Shown here piece by piece: positions 1-11,589 of a stretch of DNA of 64,000 bases. Below the pieces are notes generated by a model. The model saw nothing but the letters and a program-made list of their open reading frames with translations. It made no database searches and was not told the DNA's origin. Position 1 is the stretch's first letter. Every line of letters starts with the position of its first letter. The stretch comes from Nageia nagi (taxonomy: Eukaryota; Pinophyta), in contig JBITNC010000001.1 of the NCBI GenBank assembly GCA_050084985.1, forward strand, positions 56,420,001 to 56,484,000, written 5' to 3'. The position numbers and the translations under genes were made by a program.

Positions 1-360
1 GTTTATATTTTTTATGCTTAAAATGATGCAATTGTTTACTAACCTTTTTTTTAGTTGCAATTTTTTATTGCTTAACTTATTGCTATAAAATTTGGGTTAG
101 TATAAAAATTACATTTTTTTAAAAAAACATTCTTCCCTATGAGAAATAAAAAAAAAGGGAAGATAAAAAACAAAAAGGAATAGTGTATTTTTACATATTA
201 TAGAATATTTTTCTTCTATACCACTACTTTTTTTTCCTAAAGTGTTTACAATATATTTTGAAATTAAAAAAAAACTATTTATGGGGTTCTTTTTGTCATA
301 AAATTTATGATTGTTGCAAATATATTCTGGTATTTTTTTTAAATACACATATTATTCAAA

Positions 361-374
361 TATATATATATATA
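361..374. repeat. TA microsatellite in the leader of A
   Basis: A run of seven TA dinucleotides inside the AT-rich front of the leader. Confidence 0.85.
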
Positions 375-539
375 TTAATCAAAATTATTTTTTGAGACAA
401 AACATATATATATGTATAAAATAATTTTTTTTAATCTATCTACAAACCTTGAAATATAAAAATTGTTTCAAGTTTCTTTTAAGATTTAAATTGGGTATCA
501 CCCCCTATGACATAGGATTGTTTCAAGTTTTAAAAATTT

Positions 540-990
540 GAATTAGGTGACCTCACCACTACACCCTTTGATGTCACCCTTCACCTTGCCCAATGTTGCA
601 ACCTCAAGTGACTCCTATCACCCTCAAATGTGGCCTCCTGATTGCCTCATGCCACTTCTACCATTTGTGTCCTCCTTTATATTGCTCAATTATTTCTTAA
701 GATACCTCCCTCATACATGTGAACCTCATCCTATCCTTGTAGTCCACTCCTCCTACGCCTCTTGTGACCACCTAAATCTGCCTCCTTCCTACCTAGCAAT
801 AGATTGTCACTATGTTAGCATCATGCATCTTGTCAAACAATCCCCAGGCCTTGTGTATTCTTTCATATTTTGTTTAGATGGCTATCTATCACTTGTGATT
901 GAAATGCCACCAAAATATGTAAGCTCCATGAATTTGCTACTCATCGATTGGGCCGCTCCTCCTGCCTCTATTTTTTTTGCCTTGCTCTAA
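540..990 (+). repeat. C-rich (pyrimidine) block of the leader, copy A
   Basis: A sharply bounded segment rich in CCTCC, CACC and CCTAC words inside otherwise AT-rich sequence. The same block occurs at the same place in F (about 35575-36030) and E (about 56990-57360), and as a purine-rich tract in the minus copies B (about 9660-10460) and C (about 49440-49690). Its length and internal words differ between copies, as expected for an unstable minisatellite. Confidence 0.7.
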
Positions 991-1789
991 TGAAATCAAG
1001 GCTTCTTTGATATGTTTTTTTTTGGGAACCCTCACCCTTGCTAATATACCATTCATTTTTTGAAAAAAATATATATACTCTCCCTCTCCCAAGAAAAGGG
1101 TACTAAAAAGGGGGATACATCTCATTTATTTTTGATAGATGATCATTAAGCTACTCTTCTTTCTTACAAGTTACCTCCTTTTTTTCATTTAATACCCTCA
1201 ATATTATTAATTACCTCTTTAAACATATAATCAAATTTTTTTTTATAAACTTGACACTCTTCCTCCTAAAAGTAACTTGAGTATTAAAAAATTATGACTT
1301 GTACTCCAAGGTACTTAGAGATATTTTTATTAAAAATTATTTTGACTTAAGAGGTATTAGCTTTAACATTGGGAGAAATTTTTTGAGGTAAAATTTGTTT
1401 TATCTAAGAGTATATTCATCCAATGCCTTGATCAATTTTTTTTAATGCTTGCAAACATAAGATATTACTTATACCTTCTTTAATAAACCTTAGCATTTTT
1501 AGTGAAAAATGCTAAGGTAAACTAATATGCTATCTTTAGGATAAACTTTAAGTCATAAGGAAATTTTTTGTACATACTTAGAGTCCTAGCATGCAAATTT
1601 TTAAAGATAAATTATTTAGTATACTACTTTTAATGATCATTTTTTAAAGTAAAAAAAAGGGGGAAGGGGGAAATATTTTTACTTTTAGATCCTTATATTT
1701 TTACTTTTAGATCCTTTATGCTTAGAATACATTTTATTTTTTATTTTTTTAGAAACATCTATTCCTCTTTAAAAGTTATGGAAATAATG

Positions 1790-2035
1790 CATGCTAAGTA
1801 GTTATTTCTTGGAAACTTTATGGATATTTTACTTAATGGAAATGATGCATACTTACTACTTAATTTAAAGTTAATGTATGCTTATGCTTAAATGATGAAT
1901 GTTTAAGTTAATAATACATGTTTAGAACTTAAATTTTTTTGGTTATGCATGCTTAAAAACTTAAATTTTAAGTTAGATGTTTAAGAATTTTTTTCAAATA
2001 ATGCATGCTTATTATTTAAAATCTTAAGTTATGAT
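1790..2035 (+). repeat. GCATGC/TTAAGTTA repeat block of the leader, copy A
   Basis: Recurrent ATGCATGCTTA and TTAAGTTA words alternate irregularly. The block corresponds to the clean 42-43-bp tandem array at 36750-36965 in copy F but is more degenerate here. Confidence 0.65.
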
Positions 2036-2886
2036 GCAATCTACTTCCTTATGGAAGAATGGACTTGTGCAAAATTTGGATTGATGTAATAATGTCCTTT
2101 AGGAGTTGGTAAATAAAACCCATTGGACACTTAGGTTTCAAGTTATTGAATGGATGATGTTTTACTTATGCTTTTTTATTTCATATTTTATACTTTGATT
2201 TATTTTTTTATGCAAACAAAAATACAATTATTGATATGAAAATCCCCCTAAACTGAACATATTCACATGTACATTTTGTAACATGACTTGTTTGGGGAGC
2301 CATTAGGTGAGGATAGGAAGATTGGAGCCTTTAAGTCTGATAATCCAATTGGTGAAAAGTTCATAATTTTTAATTACCCCTAAGTCTTTTTTTGGTCTAC
2401 ATGTAATTCTATTAGGTGGATAGGCATGTGTGTAGTGATACCACATGTTCACACGTCCATTCAAAGATTATCTTGATAACCTAGGAGGACAACTTGAAAC
2501 CTAATCAAGATTAATAATTTGACTGATCCAATAAATGTTGGAACCTTAGAAAATAGCTAGTACTTTTCCTTGTGAGAGTATATTGCTACCCAAGGGGAAC
2601 TAATTGAGGATTGGTAGGACCTGGGCTCTTCTTTGTGGGCATCTAGGTGAAGGCCTAATATTTAGACAAAAAAACAAGTCTCAACAATGTCACTTTACAT
2701 CTATGGTTCTTGAGATGAAAAATGTATTTAGGAACATGGGTTATTATTTAACATTTGCACTTGTGAATCAAATCAAGCATGTCTTTAGTGTTAGATGTAA
2801 CATGTATTATTTACTTAGTTAAAACATAACATTTAATGTTTATTATTGAAACCACATGCTTATTATTTCATATTTTTATGTAGCAA

Positions 2887-3054
2887 ATGGGAAAATCCTT
2901 TTTATCCAAACACATTCTTGATGAACTATGGGATTTGCAAACCTTGAATGAGAGCTGAATTGCAAGTAAAGAAGTTATGGAAAATAGTGAATGAGAACCT
3001 TGTACCTCTTACAGATAAGAAAGAACTAAAGGCTTACAATACAAAGAATGAGTT
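2887..3054 (+). pseudogene. gag N-terminal fragment of element A
   Basis: This is the start of the copia Gag polyprotein, the capsid precursor that packages element RNA. The ATG at 2887 lies at the position where the other copies begin. A later frame (from 2948) reads MRAELQVKKLW, then NENLVP, the same words seen in E (59029) and in C on the minus strand (47605 downward). A small indel between 2917 and 2948 breaks the frame. The fragment ends abruptly at 3054 where the truncated LTR of B begins, so only about 55 codons remain of an expected 300 or so. Confidence 0.75.
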
Positions 3055-3493
3055 GGTTCACAAACTCACAAATAAGACAATCTTACAAAGTAACTCAAGA
3101 TGTAAAGTGGTTCCTCCAACTAGGAGTACATCCACTAACTAGATCTTTACTTCAATCACAAATATAACTCTCTTACAATCCTTCTAATCTCAACTCCTAC
3201 ACTTCTATCCTATAACATAACTTTACTCCACAATTGATGTATAATCACAAAGAAGGAGCCTTTTATTTATAGGCCAAAATCTCTTTTTGGATCACCCTTT
3301 TATCTAATGTACAAAAGCATGACATGCACATCCTTTTACCCAAGAGGCATGCTCATGACATGGAGTGTAGGATAAGTTATATTATCATATTCACTTAAAT
3401 ACTTAAGGTATCAAATGTTACCCTTAAGTATTAATGAATTTACATAGAAGATTTAATACAAAATTTTAGAATAATGCATTATACATTCTAAAA
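3055..3493 (-). repeat. 3' LTR of element B, truncated
   Basis: It matches the right-hand LTR 11091-11589 from the words TTCACAAACTCAC through CATTCTAA at the other edge. The last 70 bp (minus-strand sense) are missing at the junction with the gag fragment of A. It contains the LTR palindrome near 3410-3445 and the reverse complement of the TATA box in TTTATAGGCC near 3270. Confidence 0.85.
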
Positions 3494-3504
3494 CTCTCCC
3501 TTAA
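3494..3504 (-). other. Polypurine tract of element B
   Basis: The plus-strand bases CTCTCCCTTAA read as TTAAGGGAGAG on the minus strand, immediately before the 3' LTR. This is the usual plus-strand DNA primer position. Confidence 0.7.
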
Positions 3505-3965
3505 TGCAATATTAGGATAGAGTAAGTAAGAGAGAAGAAGAAGAGAAAGTAAAAGAGTTGTCCTCCAAATAGATACAACAAAGATTAGAACTTTTTACAT
3601 ATTTGTGAAGTAAGAAAGATTTAATTTGAGACTCACTATTTTTCCAAATACAATCATTAATCATAAATGATTTCAATGTACATGAAATATTTATCCAATT
3701 GGAAGTCATGAAAAGTCTCCAAGAGCCTACATACTTGAGCTAAGTAACTTGCAATCTCAAAGGAACTTGCAAGTCATAAGTAGCTCAAATAACAAGATCA
3801 GTTAGATAAATTATATTCATATCAACAAAGATAGATTAATCATACAAATGCCATCATCAACTGATCAATGGTGCACTATAAGTCATCATAAAGATGCCAT
3901 GCTAAAAACTTATAGTCACCTATTGTATATAAAAATATGTATTGATTATCATTACAAAATAGAAC

Positions 3966-4126
3966 ATGCACATACAAGTTCTTCACATATGAATAACTGA
4001 ACAGTGCTAGATTGACCAAAAATAGAGTATGCACATACGAGTTCCTCACATATAGATAATTGAATAGTGCCAAAAGACACATAAGAATTCCTCACACATA
4101 GATAACTAAACAGTGCAAGATTGGTC
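3966..4126 (-). repeat. Short direct repeats in the 3' region of element B
   Basis: Three degenerate units carry the plus-strand words GTTCCTCACATA and GATAACTGAA, between the end of pol and the polypurine tract. The family-wide repeat, with alternating spacings of about 46 and 63 bp, is clearest in element A at 13735-13950. Confidence 0.7.
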
Positions 4127-4251
4127 AATTTTTATAAGTTTCTCATGTAGAGGGAACTTACTACAAAGGTGTATAATAAAATCAACACTATACAACACAA
4201 AATCCTCCTAGGGTGAAGTTGTCATCACAAATATGAATTAAACATAAGAAT

Positions 4252-7200
4252 TCAAACTTCACTCCTTATTGAGGGCAAATTCACCAACCCTATAGCATCT
4301 CTTAGCTTATAAAATTAAGCTTTCAAGAGAGGCTTAGTGAATAAATCAGTAGAGTTTAAGGTGGATGGACAATACTCTAAGTGTATGATGCCATCAAGAA
4401 CCTTATCCCTGATAAAATGTGCATGGATTTCTACATGTTTTGTTCTTTGATGGAATATTAGATTCTTAGGCAAATAAATAGTTGACAAATTATCTGAAGA
4501 TATCAAAGATGAGCCACCTTGCTCATACCCAATTTCTTTTAGAAGATGCCTTAGCCAAATGGCTTTCTAGGATGTAACTGACATGGCATGATATTCAAAT
4601 TCTAAGGTGGAAAGAGAAATAATAGGTTGCTTCTTGTAAGCCTAAGAGATAGCACCTAAACCAATGCTAAACACATACATAGAGATTGACTTCTTATCAT
4701 CTCTATCTCCCCCATAGTCAAAATCTGAGAATCTAGAGAGAATAAACAAGGGCAAATTGGAATACTTGAGAGTAAGATCCTTAGCCCCTGCAACATACCT
4801 TAAGAATTACTTAATAGCATTGATGTGTTTAACATAAGGTTTTTACATGAATCATGCCATTAGATTCACTACAAAGGCAATATCTATCATGGATATAGTC
4901 AAATACAAAAGACTACCAATTAATTGCCTATAAGCTATAACATCAGCTAATTGAGAGTTGGAGCTTAGAGAAATACTAATTATAAAAGAGATTGAGATTG
5001 TAGCATATCTACACTCTTCCATTCCAAACTTCTACAAGATGTTAATATATACTTAGATTGATTGAGGTAAGTACAATCCTTGTATTGATACACTTGCATT
5101 CTAAGATAGTAGTGCAAGAGACCAAGATTAATCATTACAAATGTTGCTTTAAGTTTGGATATGCACTTTTAATTGATTTTATCATTTTTTCTAATAATCA
5201 AAAGATTATCCACATAAAGGAGAATCAATACCACATCTTTTCTTTATTGAGCACATATAAATCGGAGTCAAAAAAATACTTAAAAAATCCAATGTCTACA
5301 AAGTACCTTGAAATTTTTCTATACCAAGCTCTAGATGCTTGCTTAAGTCCATACAATGACTTTTTTTAGCTAACACACAAAGGACTCTTTGCCTTCCATA
5401 ATAAACCCTTCTAATTGATTCATGAAGATTTCCACATCCAAGTCCCCATTGAAAAATGCACTCTTGACATCAAGTTGAAAACAATTTCATCTTTGAGCTA
5501 CAAAAAGAGTAAGGATAACTCTCATAGTAGTCATCTTTATCACAAGAGCAAAGGTTTCCTCATAATCTACATTGTATTTCTAATCAAAACCTTTAACTAC
5601 TAACCTTGCCTTATATTTCTCAATGTCTTCAACTGAATTGAACTTGACCTTGTAGATCCACTTATTGCCAATCACATTCTTATCATTGGATTAAAGAACC
5701 AAGTCCTAAGTTTTATTTTTCATAAGCACCTCATACTCCACTTTCATGGCTTCCATCTAGCACTCATACTTAGAAGCTTCTTTGAATGTTGAGGGCTCAT
5801 GGTTGTTGTCAATCTTGGCAATTAAAGATTTATTCAAGTTCATGCTCCTTGTTACCTTTTATGTTAGAGAATTTTGTTCCTGAGGTGACTTATCTACATC
5901 AATATCAAACCAGCTAGGAGCAACTAAAGAGTCCTCTAGATCATCAACATCCTTGTTAGAATTAGATTCTTTAGGAAGTTTATTGAACTTTATATCCTTG
6001 GAAATGAACATTGCTTTATAGGTTGGAGAGTAGAACCTGTAGCCTCTATGTTGATTTTCATAACCCACAAAGATGCATTTTTAGCTTTTTTGTCCAACTT
6101 CTTCTTTTTTTAGAAATAATGTAGGAGAATGCTTCACAACCAAACACCCTAAAGTGATAAATGTTAGGTTTTCTTGCTGACTATGCTTCAAAAGGAATTT
6201 TACTTTGAATGGTTTTTGTGGGACACCTATTCAAGGTGTAAATAGTAGTGATCAAAGCTTCACCCCATAAGAATTTAATAAGATTACCCAACATGCATCT
6301 AGCCATCTCTATAATTATTCTATTTTTCTTTTTAGCAATACCATTCTACTAAAAAAAGTAAGGAATTGTAAATTGCCTCTTGATTCTATCCTTATCACAA
6401 TAGTCATTGAACTCATTACTATTATATTTTTTCCCATTATCTGATCTCAACATCTTGATTTTAATGTTAGAATGATTTTAAACAAAGGCCTTAAAAATCT
6501 TAAAACTTTCAAAGGTTTGATCTTTATGCTCAAGTAGATACCCAAAGGTTATTCTACTAAAGTCATAAATGAAGGTCAAGATGTAAGATGCTCCTTTAAG
6601 TAACTTAGTCTGAAATTAACCCATGAAATTTGAATGCATAAGTTGAAGAGGTTGAGATGCTCTTATTGTGTTATCTTTATCAAACTTTTATCTATACATT
6701 TTGCTAAAAATGCACTTCTCATATAGACCAACTGAAGGAGAAATTGAAGGAAAACCTTCCATAATTCTTGGTATTTCATTATTTGAATATTCTTGTGGTT
6801 AAGGTGCACTAAATGATTGTGGTGCCAAAGATTATCTTTAGAACACACACTAGAAGTAAAACACATCTTTGATGGAACTTGATCCATAATATAGAGGTTA
6901 TCTTTCATTGATCTTTTAACCAAAGTGGTAAGTCCTTTCTTAATGCACCAAGATTGAAAGTTGAATTCAAAAGAGTACCTTTTTCTAGCAACTTGGATCA
7001 TGGAGAGAAGGTTCATCCTTAACTTAGGAATATAAAGAATATTTTCAAGAACCTTTTTGTGAATCAATGCACTACCAATTCTTTTGAATTCAATGATAGA
7101 GTTATCACCTATCACAATCACATCTTTATTATACTTGTGAAAGTTCTTAAACTTTTTCTTTTCAAAGTATAGGTGATTCATGCAATAAGAGTCAACAATC

Positions 7201-7260
7201 CATTCAAATGAAAAAGAGCGAGACAAGGAGTAGAGCATCATAACAAAACCAACATGAATA
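4252..7260 (-). pseudogene. pol of element B: protease, integrase, RT and RNase H, decayed
   Basis: This is a copia-order polyprotein that once cleaved, integrated and reverse-transcribed the element. Reading down from 7241, a protease region has WIVDSYC where other copies keep DSGC, so the catalytic glycine is lost. An integrase region follows with LWHH, and then the second catalytic Asp in RSDNG near 6440. The integrase C-terminal part is at 5859-6068, with HRGYRFYSPTYK. RT follows; its YVDD site at 5205-5216 reads YVDN. The RNase H tail is at 4315-4506, and the stop codon matches 4252-4254. Multiple stops and frameshifts separate these pieces, so no functional protein is expected. Confidence 0.85.
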
Positions 7261-8176
7261 TTTTTCTTTCCTTTGTAGTTATTTATATTTCCATTTCTTT
7301 TATTCTTTTCCTCTTTTTTCTTTTTGTAATAATCAATTTCTTTGTGACCTTAAATGCCACAATAGTTACAATTGCTATCAAATTGTTTTTTACCTTTTCC
7401 ATCTCTTTGCTTGAAATGATTGTTGTTGTCATTGTTTGTGTTGCTATGGTTATTGTTCTTGTTGCTATTGTAGCCATTATCTCTTTTCTCAAACCTTTTG
7501 GAAGAAGAAAGATAAGAGTTATTTTGATGATTGAACTTCTTCTTGGAAGGAGTTTTGGTTGATCCAAGGGCAATGTTATTATCTTTAGGAGAAGAAATCA
7601 ACACCTTATTATTAAGGGTTTTCTCATGCTTCAATAAGTGCCTAGATAGATTCTCAAAGTAGATGACTTCTTCTTCATCATCAAGCCTTGTTTCCATAAC
7701 TGTTACAAAGTTATCAAACTTTAAAAAGAGGCTTTGAAGAATGATGAAGACCATGAACTCATCATTGATCCAATTGCATCCATAAGCAATAAGTTAGGTA
7801 TTTAGATCAATGATTTTATTCAAGTAGATAGCCATATTTTTATATTCCTCTTGATAAGATTGAAGTAACTTTTGGAGAATGGTAAAACTTCTTAAAATTT
7901 TTGAACCAAGGCAGATTTATCCCATGCTTCCTTTGTTGAGGTTGAAAAGGATATCATCAAAAGCACATCATCTAAAATTGCATGGTAAATCATGGAGGTT
8001 GCCAACTCATTCTTTATGTTGTAAACTTTTAGTGCCTTCTCATCTATAAGAGGTACAAGGTTTTCATTCACTATTTACCAAAGCTTCCTTGCCTATAATT
8101 TAACTCTCATCCATGGTTCCTAAATTTCATAGTTGGAACCATCAAGAATGTGTTTGGATAAAAAAGATTCTCCTAT
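7261..8176 (-). pseudogene. gag of element B, decayed
   Basis: This is a copia Gag. The longest open piece (7350-7754) holds an Asn-rich linker and the beginning of the zinc knuckle, CNYCGI. An in-frame stop then precedes GHKE, and the final cysteine of the CX2CX4HX4C motif has become tyrosine. The expected start codon at 8174-8176 reads ATA rather than ATG, as in copy F. The MRAELQ-equivalent segment near 8100 also contains a stop. The overlapping plus-strand frame at 7254-7562, rich in V, I and F, is the complement of this linker and not a membrane protein. Confidence 0.8.
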
Positions 8177-11074
8177 TTGCTACATAAAAATGTGAAATAA
8201 TAAGCATGTGATTTTAATAATCAATATTAAATGTTAATTTTTAACTAAGTAAATAATACATATTACATTTAACACTAAAGATATGCTTGATTTGATTAAT
8301 AATTCAAATGTTAAATAATAACTCATGTTTTCAAATACATTTCTCATCTCAAGAATTGTAGATGTAGAGTGGCATTGTTGAGGCTTATTTTCTTGTATAA
8401 AAATTAGGCTTTCACCTAGATGCTCATATAAGAGGAGCCCATGTCCTACCAATCCTCAACTAGTTTCCCTTGGGTAGCAATATACTATCATAAGGAGAAG
8501 TACTAGCTATTTTTCAAGGTTTTGATATTTATTGGATCGACCAAATTATTAATCTTGATTAGGTTTCAAGTTATCATCCTAGGTTATCAGGATAATCCTT
8601 GAATGGATGTGTGGACATGTGGTATCACTATACACATACCTATTCACCTAATAAAGTTATGTGCAGACCAACAGAGGACTTAGAGGAAATTAAGAAGTAT
8701 AGACTTTTCACTACTTGAATTGTCAAACTTAAAGGCTCCAGTTTACCAATCCTCACCTCATAGATCCCCAAACAAGTCATATTATAGAATGTACATACAA
8801 ATGTGTTCATTTTAGGGGTTTTTTCATATCAATATTTGCATTTTTATTTGCATAATCAAATAAATCAAAGTACAAAATATGAAATAAAAGAGCATAAGTA
8901 AAATATTATCAATTCAAAGTTTCAAAACCTAAGTGTCTCATGGGTTTTGTTTACTAACCCTTAAAGGACATCTTTACATCATCACTTATTTTGCATAAGT
9001 CCATTCCATACTTTGTATAAGGAAGTAAAATTTTAAGTATTGCATAAGGAATCAACTCTTAAAAAACAAAGTAATACAATAAGGATCCAAAAAATTAAGT
9101 AAATTTTTTTTATAAAAGTTTCCCCTTTTTACTTAAAATCATGATCCCTTAAAAAAAATAGTATTAGCAACAAAATTGCATTATTAGTTTACCTTAGACA
9201 AAAATTTCAACTAAGGAAAAAAAATGCAAATAAATTTGCACTAATGTCTTTAATTGCAATAAATACTAGAAAATATTAATGCCAAGTTGAAAAAATTACC
9301 AAAAATATTATCAAGGCATTAATAAATTTTAGCTCTAGAAATGCCTAATAAATTATTCTCCCCTTTTAAAAAAAATCATTCATTTAAAAAAGGTATAAGT
9401 CAATACTTAAACTTGATGAAGAATTATATATATATATATATATAGATATATAAATACATATATATCATGAGTTCATTTGTCCACTTAAAAGACCCCATAT
9501 TCCACCCTACAAGAAATTAAATATGAATAGGTGACCCATACTTCACAAAAAAAGTAATGGCTAATGAGTGCATAGAGAAATTAATGCCATTGGAGTGGGT
9601 GAGAATTATAAAAAGCTTGCATACCACAATCTTGACCAATATTAAAAAGGATAATAAATTAATACCATTATACATCAGAGGAGAGGTGCAAGGAGGAAGT
9701 TAGGCAAGGAAGTTGGGGTTCAAGCAGGGTATGGTACGAATGTAGCCAACAAAGGGAAGAGATAATAGGTAAGTAGAGGAGGGAGGTCAAATTGGCCATA
9801 AGGGCCTAGCGGAGGTTAGAGGTAGTGAATGAGCTACAAGCAGAGGTAGGTGAAAGAGAGGACTATGCATGGGTTAATATAGGTCAGTTACACAGTGTGG
9901 AGGGCATTGTATGAGGATAGGTAAAGAAAAATAATTAGCAGGGCTATACATAGCTAAGGAGTCTAGGCAAAGAGGAAGGGGCTCAGATCCCCTCTTTTAT
10001 GAAAATATGCAGCTAATGGTTGGTGAAGGGCATGCCATGCTAAAATAGAGTTTGACTTGATCCCTTGATCTTTCATGCATGGCTAGATCTTCAAGTAGGA
10101 TAGGTGGAGAAATTTTTTTTAGCAAGGTTGCAATGAGCAGTAGAGGGGCTATGAATATGCAAGGTAAGGAGGGGCTATGAACGAGAAGTGATGAGGGTGA
10201 TCAAGAGGTTACGGAGTGGAGGTAGTAATGATCAGTGAAGGGGTTGTGAATGGGGAAGTTGCAATTGTGCCATGGGGTGGTGTGAATGGGTGGAGGCCAT
10301 GGAGGGCGATGGAGAGGGGAGCCATAGGTAGCAAGGGAGGATGGTCAAGGTAGTAGGGGATTTACTAGGTAAAGGAGGCATGGTAGCAGGTGAGGCATGA
10401 AGCTAGCAAGGCTAGGTAGTGGTCGTAGGTGGAAAAATTGGAGTCACATAAGCAAAAGGGTGTAGGCTAGATTGCATAGTTTTTTTTTATTAAATATTTC
10501 AAGGCTGCAAGGGACTTTTCAAAGGCTATGAGGGCTTTAGAAAAATGATCCTTTTTTTAATAATAAAACATGTACATTGTAATCCAATGTAATATATTAG
10601 TAATATATTTTATGTTTCCCTTCTAAAAACTAAGTCTCCCCTTAATAATGAATAAAACATGTATATTGTAAAGAAGCTTATAATAAAAAAAAATTATGAA
10701 AAAAAATTATAATAATAATTTTTGTACATAATCATAATACATTTTTTATATTAAAAAATATCAATATATATTTTTTTATTTCAAATAAATTATAGCAATA
10801 TATTAAACATCTTTTGTAACTAACATAAAAATGTTATTAAAAGATTGCATAACCATATATTGCTAAATTTAAGTATATTTTGTAAAGGAAATAGACTAAC
10901 ACATAATACAAAATATGTTAGTATCATATTGAAATAATCCAAGATAAATAACCAAGAAAGAAAGAATCTATACCTTCTCTTTACCTTAACAATGAAGTGT
11001 AAGATGAGGAATGAAGACCTTCAACATGTTGAAAAAAAGCTTCCACACCAAGGATATGAAGAGGAGCCTCCAAG
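8177..11074 (-). other. Leader of element B, with purine-rich block
   Basis: This is the reverse complement of the long family leader. The segment conserved before gag occupies about 8177-8980. The block corresponding to the C-rich tract appears on the plus strand as an unusually long purine-rich stretch (about 9660-10460) full of GGAGG, AGGTAG and GGGGCTATGAA words. AT-rich sequence then leads to the primer-binding site. No conserved reading frame is present. Confidence 0.7.
9425..9444. repeat. TA microsatellite in the leader of B
   Basis: Ten TA units, followed by further imperfect TA and TACATA words to about 9466. Confidence 0.85.
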
Positions 11075-11088
11075 GTGCTCTAATACCA
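11075..11088 (-). other. Primer-binding site of element B
   Basis: On the minus strand it reads TGGTATTAGAGCAC, starting two bases inside the 5' LTR. Known plant copia primer sites read TGGTATCAGAGC, complementary to the 3' end of initiator tRNA-Met. One C-to-T change is visible. Confidence 0.85.
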
Positions 11089-11090
11089 AA

Positions 11091-11589
11091 TGAGAGAATT
11101 GAACTATAACAAGAACAATCCTAATCAATCAAGATCACATGAAAGCTCTCAATTCACAAACTCACAAACAAGACAATCTCACAAAGTAACTCAAGATGTA
11201 AAGTGGTTCCTCCAATTAGGAGTACATCCACTAACTAGATCTTTACTTCAATCATAAATATAACTCTCTTATAATTCTCTTAATCTCAACTCCTACACTT
11301 CTATCTTATAGCATAACTTTACTCCATAATTGATGTATAATCACAAAGAAAGAGCCTTCTATTTATAGGACAAAATCCCTCTTTGGATCACTCTTTTATC
11401 CACTATACAAAAGCATGACATGTACATCCTTTTACCCAAAGGGCATGCTCATGACATGGAGTGTAGGACAAGTTACAGTATCATATTCACTTAAATACTT
11501 AAAGTATCAAATGATACCCTTAAGTATTAGTGAATTTGCATAGAAGATTTAATACAAACCTTTACAATAATGCATTATACGTTCCAATA
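11091..11589 (-). repeat. 5' LTR of element B (A-type)
   Basis: It runs from TGAGAGAATT at 11091 to TTCCAATA at 11589. On the minus strand it begins TATTGGAACG, so the usual terminal TG has become TA. The length of 499 bp equals that of the LTR of A (14409-14907). It contains the conserved palindrome near 11505-11540. Its right edge abuts the integrase coding sequence of element A exactly. Confidence 0.9.

Larger units (their letters stand above)
1..2886 (+). other. Long untranslated leader of copia element A
   Basis: This sequence aligns by eye with the leaders of copies E (56300-58963) and F (35055-37828). They share an AT-rich start with TTAGTATA motifs, then a C-rich block, then GCATGCTTA-type repeats. 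Last comes a well-conserved 600-bp stretch leading to gag that holds the words ACATGACTTG and GGTGAAGGC. No open frame is conserved between copies, so it appears non-coding. Nearly 3 kb of leader is long for a copia element. The 147-codon open frame at 547-990 is a by-product of the C-rich block. Confidence 0.75.
3055..11589 (-). mobile_element. Copia element B (minus strand), near full length, nested in A
   Basis: On the minus strand the order is 5' LTR (11091-11589), primer-binding site, 2.9-kb leader, gag, protease, integrase, RT, RNase H, 3' repeats, polypurine tract and 3' LTR (3055-3493). The 3' LTR has lost its last 70 bp or so at the left junction, so no target duplication can be read. 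By eye the shared LTR parts differ at roughly one position in fourteen, so the insertion is old. The LTRs are of the A-type subfamily. Element A resumes directly at 11590. Confidence 0.85.

Noticed and set aside
361-374. TA-rich runs as CRISPR-like or origin-like repeats
   Set aside because: Simple microsatellites; nothing in the window suggests a prokaryote, plasmid or phage.
547-990. 147-codon plus-strand open frame, Pro/Ser/Leu-rich
   Set aside because: It lies in the C-rich block of the family leader and is not conserved as a frame in copies E or F; low-complexity composition keeps it open.
7254-7562. 102-codon frame rich in Val, Ile and Phe resembling a membrane protein
   Set aside because: It is the exact complement of the Asn/Lys-rich gag linker of element B; the same artefact appears at 46895-47125.
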